Shown here: positions 6,552 through 10,270 of the stretch, one piece after another | Layout of the letters: each line of letters opens with the position of its first letter | How positions within the stretch are numbered: position 1 is the first letter of the stretch | Source of the DNA: an uncultured Bergeyella sp. | GTDB lineage: Bacteria > Bacteroidota > Bacteroidia > Flavobacteriales > Weeksellaceae | DNA length: 10,270 nt | Assembly: GCA_916710115.1 (NCBI GenBank) | Contig: CAKAOY010000029.1 | Coordinates: forward strand, 1-10,270 | Reading direction: 5' to 3' | The notes under the pieces: model-generated | Databases searched by the model: none | The model's input: only the letters and a program-made list of their open reading frames with translations | What the model was told of the DNA's origin: nothing | Program-made: the position numbers and the translations under genes

Positions 6552-7268
6552 ATGATTAAAATAAATAATTTAGTAAAACATTTTGGTAAATTCCGTGCCT
6601 TGGATAATATCAATCTGCAACTTATCGAGGGGCAATCCATTGCTTTAATTGGTCCTAACGGATGTGGGAAAACAACCCTAATGAAGTCTGTATTAGGGCT
6701 AAATGTAGTAGAGCAAGGTGATATTATCGTAAATGGAAAAAATGTCAGTGAGGATTTTTCCTATCGTGAAAATATTGGATATATGCCTCAAATTGGTCGT
6801 TATCCCGAAAATATGACCATTGGGCAGACTATTAAGATGATACAAGATATCAGAAAATTTTCACCAAAGGATATTGATACGGAACTTTTAGAGGCCTTTG
6901 AATTAGAAAAAATATATCATAAAAAAATGGCAACCCTCTCAGGAGGGACAACCCAAAAGGTCAGTGCCGTATTGGCATTTATGTTTAATCCTAAAATCAT
7001 TATTCTAGATGAACCAACGGCAGGTTTAGACCCATTAGCCTCTGAAATATTGAAACAAAAAATAATTAAGGAGAAGAACAAAGGTAAATTAATTATCATT
7101 ACTTCTCATTTATTGAGTGAGTTGGACGAAATCATTACTCAGGTGATTTTTATGAATGAGGGAAAAGTGCTGGTACATCAGCCAGTGGAAGAATTGAGAA
7201 AAAATACAGGAACTGAGAAAATTTCCGAGGCTATTATTAGTATTTTAAAGAAAATGAAAGATGAATAA
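6552..7268 (+). CDS. nosF: NosF, ABC transporter ATPase for NosZ copper-site assembly
   Basis: This 238-residue single nucleotide-binding domain is complete: Walker A GPNGCGKTT (34-42), Q-loop Q80 in GYMPQ, signature LSGGTTQK (129-136), Walker B IIILDEP (149-155), D-loop AGLD and switch H186. It should power the NosDFY complex from the cytoplasmic side. It follows nosD by 38 bases and overlaps nosY by 8 bases, so the two are probably translationally coupled. The position between nosD and nosY is what distinguishes it from other ABC-2 type ATPases. Confidence 0.96.
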   Translation: MIKINNLVKHFGKFRALDNINLQLIEGQSIALIGPNGCGKTTLMKSVLGLNVVEQGDIIVNGKNVSEDFSYRENIGYMPQIGRYPENMTIGQTIKMIQDIRKFSPKDIDTELLEAFELEKIYHKKMATLSGGTTQKVSAVLAFMFNPKIIILDEPTAGLDPLASEILKQKIIKEKNKGKLIIITSHLLSELDEIITQVIFMNEGKVLVHQPVEELRKNTGTEKISEAIISILKKMKDE

Positions 7269-8028
7269 GACAGCTAAATTTATAATTTTTGATATTTTGA
7301 AGAATAAAATTGTAGTATTATATACGCTTATTTTATTCTTGGTTTCTTGGTCTGTTTTGGGATTAGAAGAGAATGTAAATAAGGCAATCCTTAGTCTGCT
7401 CAATGTGGTTATCTTACTTGTGCCACTCGTGAGTGTGATTTTTTCTACAATTTATGTGTATAATTCTAGTCAGTTTATAGAATTGTTACTAAGTCAGCCT
7501 GTTGCTCGTGGTAAAATATGGTTAGGAATATTTGTGGGAATTTCTATGGCGATGATTTTGGCGTTTTTATTCGGTTGTGCGTTGCCGATATTACTTTATG
7601 CCGATATTGTTACGGGTTTTTCACTAATTATTTCTGGGTGTTTTTTATCGGTAATTTTTGTGGCTTTTGCAATGCTATCATCAATTCTCTCCAAGGATAG
7701 AGCCAAGGGTATTGGTATCTCTATTTTTATTTGGATATTTTTTTCATTAGTGTATGATGGTATATTACTAATGCTGATGTTCCAATTGGCAGATTACCCA
7801 ATAGAGGGTGCTATGGCAGGGCTTACAGCGGTCAATCCAATAGATTTATCAAGGATATTTGTCTTATTGCAGTTGGATGTAGCTTCTATGTTAGGAGTTA
7901 CAGGTGCTATCTTCCAAAAGGTTTTTGGTACAGGTGGTGGCGTTGGGATTTCATTGCTTATACTTTGCATTTGGGTAGTGTTCCCATTTTTATACAGTTT
8001 AATAAAATTCAATAAGAAGGATTTATAA
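7261..8028 (+). CDS. nosY: NosY, ABC-2 type permease of the NosDFY complex
   Basis: The 255-residue membrane protein has six hydrophobic segments at about 18-35, 45-66, 87-112, 118-141, 150-174 and 228-248, the layout of an ABC-2 permease. YDGILL (165-170) and NPIDLSRIF (192-200) resemble conserved NosY stretches. The start ATG lies inside the end of nosF (shared ATGAATAA), so the partner ATPase is clear. The gene appears to be the last of the nos cluster. No hairpin terminator is visible in the 73 bases after its stop. Confidence 0.94.
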   Translation: MNKTAKFIIFDILKNKIVVLYTLILFLVSWSVLGLEENVNKAILSLLNVVILLVPLVSVIFSTIYVYNSSQFIELLLSQPVARGKIWLGIFVGISMAMILAFLFGCALPILLYADIVTGFSLIISGCFLSVIFVAFAMLSSILSKDRAKGIGISIFIWIFFSLVYDGILLMLMFQLADYPIEGAMAGLTAVNPIDLSRIFVLLQLDVASMLGVTGAIFQKVFGTGGGVGISLLILCIWVVFPFLYSLIKFNKKDL

Positions 8029-8071
8029 AATATTAGGATAAAGGTCAAAAAAACAATTAAATAAAAATTTG

Positions 8072-8079
8072 TATTTTTG
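8072..8079 (+). promoter_or_regulatory. Bacteroidota -7 promoter element for the ABC-F gene
   Basis: TATTTTTG is a perfect TAnnTTTG match followed by CC, a context often seen in flavobacterial promoters. It lies 22 bases before the ATG at 8102, giving a leader of only about 15 bases. No TTG is seen at the -33 distance. It separates the ABC-F unit from the nos cluster. Confidence 0.55.
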
Positions 8080-8101
8080 CCACAAATTTTTAAAAATAAA
8101 T

Positions 8102-9727
8102 ATGCTAACAGTATCAAATCTATCATTACAATTTGGAAAGAGAGTCCTTTTTGATGAGGTAAATATAAAATTTACGAAGGGAAATTGCTACGGAATCATC
8201 GGAGCAAATGGAGCGGGTAAATCAACTTTCTTGAAAATCCTTAGCGGAAAACAAGAACCTACTACGGGGAGCGTATCCCTCGAATCAGGAAAAAGAATGT
8301 CCGTATTGGAGCAGGACCACTTCGCATATGACCAATTCACAGTTCTTGAAACCGTTCTACGAGGTAACAAAAGAATGTTTGAAATAAAAGAGGAAATGGA
8401 CGCTCTCTATGCTAAGCCGGATTTTTCTGACGAAGATGGAATAAAGGCGGGAGAGCTCGGGGTGATTTATGATGAAATGGGTGGTTGGAATGCTGAAACA
8501 GATGCACAAACGATGCTCTCTAATGTCGGAATAAAGGAAGATATGCACTGGCAAATGATGAGTGAGTTAGAAAATAAAGACAAAGTGCGAGTTCTCCTTG
8601 CTCAGGCTCTATTTGGTAATCCAGATGTATTGATTTTGGACGAGCCTACCAACGATTTGGATATTGATACTATTGCTTGGTTAGAAGATTTTTTGGCAGA
8701 TTACGAAAATACGGTGATTGTTGTATCTCACGATAGACACTTCCTCGATGCAGTTTGTACTCATATTGGAGACCTTGATTATTCTAAACTCAACCTTTAT
8801 ACAGGAAACTATTCCTATTGGTATCAAGCTTCTCAGTTGGCAACAAGACAAAGACAACAGGCCAATAAGAAGGCAGAGGAGAAGAAGAAAGAATTACAAG
8901 AGTTCATCGCTCGATTTAGTTCCAATGTAGCTAAAGCAAAACAAGCAACGGCAAGAAAAAAAATGTTGGATAAACTCAATATTGAAGAAATAAAACCGAC
9001 ATCAAGAAGATATCCTGCTATCATATTTGAAATGGAAAGAGAGGCAGGAGACCAAATCTTAGAAATAAAAGGATTGGAAATTATCAAAGATGGAGAAACC
9101 TTACTCTCGAATGGTGAATTAAACCTTAAAAAAGGAGATAAAGTAGCTGTGATTTCTAAAAACTCATTGGCAATTACAGAGTTTTTCCAAGTGATTTCGG
9201 GGACTACAGAGCCTGCCAAAGGTGAGTATAAATGGGGAGTGACGACTAACCAATCTTATATGCCGTTGGATAATACAAATTATTTCCAAGACCAAACTCT
9301 TAATCTTGTAGATTGGCTAAGACAATATACAAAAAATGATGAAGAAAGACATGAGGAGTTCGTTCGTGGTTTCTTGGGAAGAATGCTCTTCTCAGGTGAT
9401 GAGGCTCTAAAATCTTGTACCGTACTTTCGGGAGGGGAAAAAATGAGATGTATGTTCAGTAGAATGATGCTCCAAAAGGCGAATATTCTTCTTCTTGATG
9501 AACCTACAAACCACTTAGATTTGGAAAGTATTACTGCTCTAAATAACTCGCTAATGAGTTTCAAAGGGAATATTTTGATTTCTTCACATGACCATGAATT
9601 GCTACAAACTGTGTGTAATAGAGTGATAGAAATCACACCGAAAGGTATCATAGATAGGGAAATGACCTATGACGAATACCTTGATGATAAGAAAGTAAAA
9701 GAATTAAGAGAACAAATGTATAACTAA
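8102..9727 (+). CDS. ABC-F family ATPase (YbiT/EttA-like), one ATP site degenerate
   Basis: The 541-residue cytoplasmic protein has two fused nucleotide-binding domains and no membrane segment, as in the ribosome-associated ABC-F translation factors. Domain 1 has Walker A GANGAGKST (34-42), Walker B VLILDEPTNDLD (176-187) and switch H210. Its signature, however, is MSELENKDKVRV (153-164) instead of LSGGEK. Domain 2 has the signature LSGGEKMRC (442-450), Walker B ILLLDEPTNHLD (462-473) and H496, but its Walker A is ISKNSLAIT (351-359), without the GxxGxGK lysine. Both losses fall in the same composite site. A long charged linker (about 245-315), which in this family reaches toward the P-site tRNA, joins the domains. 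The start at 8102 gives the usual MLTVSNLSLQFG beginning; an upstream in-frame TTG at 8069 overlaps the promoter. The exact ABC-F subfamily is uncertain. Confidence 0.94.
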   Translation: MLTVSNLSLQFGKRVLFDEVNIKFTKGNCYGIIGANGAGKSTFLKILSGKQEPTTGSVSLESGKRMSVLEQDHFAYDQFTVLETVLRGNKRMFEIKEEMDALYAKPDFSDEDGIKAGELGVIYDEMGGWNAETDAQTMLSNVGIKEDMHWQMMSELENKDKVRVLLAQALFGNPDVLILDEPTNDLDIDTIAWLEDFLADYENTVIVVSHDRHFLDAVCTHIGDLDYSKLNLYTGNYSYWYQASQLATRQRQQANKKAEEKKKELQEFIARFSSNVAKAKQATARKKMLDKLNIEEIKPTSRRYPAIIFEMEREAGDQILEIKGLEIIKDGETLLSNGELNLKKGDKVAVISKNSLAITEFFQVISGTTEPAKGEYKWGVTTNQSYMPLDNTNYFQDQTLNLVDWLRQYTKNDEERHEEFVRGFLGRMLFSGDEALKSCTVLSGGEKMRCMFSRMMLQKANILLLDEPTNHLDLESITALNNSLMSFKGNILISSHDHELLQTVCNRVIEITPKGIIDREMTYDEYLDDKKVKELREQMYN

Positions 9728-9739
9728 ATTTTTTTTAAA

Positions 9740-10147
9740 ATGAAACATATATTTTTAAGTATTGTAGTTGCAGGATTTATGGTATCTTGTGGTGGAACAA
9801 AGAATCCAGAATTGGTAAGATTAGAGACAGAGAAAGAGGTGTTGTCTCTCAATACAAAACTCAATAAATTGCAAATAGAACTTACCAAAGAGAGAGAGAG
9901 TTATGCAAGTCTTAGTAGTAGTGTTGATGCACTTAATACACAAGCAGACGACGCCGTTCGTGGATTTTCTACATCTTATTCTGCCAAAACTACTGCACAA
10001 GATGCAAGTAAAACAGCAAAATTATTAAACAAAACAGAAAAAGCAAATAAGAATCTAGTGAAATCTGAGCGAAAAATAAATGATTTGCAAGAAAAAATAC
10101 AAAAAATCCAACAAAAATTGGAAGCTATCAATTTGAGAAGATATTAA
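9740..10147 (+). CDS. Small coiled-coil lipoprotein, function unknown
   Basis: The 135-residue product begins with a lipoprotein signal ending in lipobox MVSC, lipidated Cys17. Nearly all the rest is predicted alpha-helical and charged. Residues about 24-65 and 95-132 show heptad-like spacing of Leu and Ile (LETEKEVLSLNTKLNKLQIEL; INDLQEKIQKIQQKLEAI) separated by a Ser/Thr/Ala-rich middle. It would form an envelope-anchored helical hairpin or oligomer. It lies 12 bases after the ABC-F gene and shares its transcript, although one product is cytoplasmic and the other envelope-bound. I do not recognise the family. Confidence 0.82.
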   Translation: MKHIFLSIVVAGFMVSCGGTKNPELVRLETEKEVLSLNTKLNKLQIELTKERESYASLSSSVDALNTQADDAVRGFSTSYSAKTTAQDASKTAKLLNKTEKANKNLVKSERKINDLQEKIQKIQQKLEAINLRRY

Positions 10148-10174
10148 TATAAAAATCAGATTGAATTTAATGAT

Positions 10175-10208
10175 AGGGCTGTATCTAAATTATAGAACAG
10201 CCTTTTTT
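10175..10208 (+). terminator. Rho-independent terminator of the ABC-F/lipoprotein unit
   Basis: AGGGCTGT (10175-10182) pairs with ACAGCCTT (10197-10204) including a G-T pair. An inner TCTA/TAGA stem (10184-10187 with 10193-10196) extends the hairpin, and six Ts run from 10203. It lies 28 bases after the stop of the coiled-coil lipoprotein. Its G-T pair near the foot and GGC core resemble the terminator after nosZ. Confidence 0.85.
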
Positions 10209-10231
10209 ATATTTTTTTGAAGATTTTTTCT

Positions 10232-10239
10232 TAAATTTG
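10232..10239 (+). promoter_or_regulatory. Bacteroidota -7 promoter element for the gene at the right edge
   Basis: TAAATTTG is a perfect TAnnTTTG match, 15 bases before the ATG at 10255 and just after a terminator, so it probably starts a new transcription unit. The upstream side is T-rich and no TTG stands at 19 bases. Confidence 0.5.
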
Positions 10240-10254
10240 CTCAAAATTAAAAAT

Positions 10255-10270
10255 ATGCACAAAGCAGGTT
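10255..10270 (+). CDS. era: Start of a gene cut by the right edge, probably GTPase Era
   Basis: Only five codons are visible, MHKAG plus a T that begins the next codon. Era GTPases of flavobacteria typically begin with (M)HKAGF followed by VNI and the P-loop, so I infer era. The promoter and terminator just upstream support a genuine gene start. With this little sequence the product name is a guess from remembered family starts. Confidence 0.45.

Noticed and set aside
8069..8101. Upstream TTG start at 8069 for the ABC-F gene
   Set aside because: The extension (MYFCHKFLKIN) overlaps the promoter element, and the family begins at the MLTVSN sequence at 8102.
8833..9219. 128-codon minus-strand frame inside the ABC-F gene
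   Set aside because: Shadow of the charged linker and second domain of the ABC-F protein; no start signal or recognisable domain.
1..10270. Mobile element, integration site, CRISPR array, tRNA or rRNA
   Set aside because: I found no transposase or integrase frame, terminal repeats, spaced direct repeats or tRNA-like cloverleaf, and composition looks even across the window.

Overview
The window is AT-rich DNA whose genes and signals point to a member of the Bacteroidota, most likely class Flavobacteriia (a Weeksellaceae-type genome such as Chryseobacterium or Riemerella; this placement is inference). The grounds are TAnnTTTG-type -7 promoter elements instead of sigma70 -10 boxes, A-rich start regions without clear Shine-Dalgarno sequences, many short lipoprotein signals, and a Bacteroidota-style clade II nitrous oxide reductase cluster.

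Layout. Positions 1-1045 (minus strand) hold the N-terminal part of an M16 zinc metallopeptidase that runs off the left edge. A 357-base AT-rich divergent spacer (1046-1402) follows, with a -7 element for each flanking gene and an FNR-box-like palindrome. From 1403 to 8028, all on the plus strand, lies a nos cluster: a monohaem cytochrome c lipoprotein, nosZ (nitrous oxide reductase, itself with a lipoprotein signal), an unrecognised four-helix membrane protein, nosL, nosD, nosF and nosY. Hairpins with T-tracts follow the cytochrome gene and nosZ, and a 10-bp inverted repeat precedes the membrane-protein gene. From 8072 a separate unit starts with its own promoter: an ABC-F type ATPase with one degenerate ATP site, then a small coiled-coil lipoprotein, closed by a terminator at 10175-10208. 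The last 16 bases are the start of another gene, probably era.

How the nos genes fit together. NosZ reduces N2O to N2 in the periplasm using CuA and CuZ; all seven CuZ histidines and the CuA ligands are present. NosL is a copper-binding lipoprotein, and NosDFY form the periplasmic beta-helix protein plus ABC transporter needed for CuZ assembly. The upstream cytochrome c is the obvious candidate electron donor. No NosR, NosX, NosG, NosH or Rieske protein is encoded here, so the link to the quinone pool lies elsewhere or uses another complex. Three of the cluster's products (cytochrome, NosZ, NosL) carry lipoboxes, suggesting a membrane-tethered N2O-reducing assembly.

I see no mobile element, CRISPR array, tRNA or rRNA. 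The cluster is largely a recognisable Bacteroidota nos operon; the less-explained parts are the four-helix membrane protein, the RNA hairpins around nosZ, the possible FNR-type site, and the asymmetric ABC-F protein.
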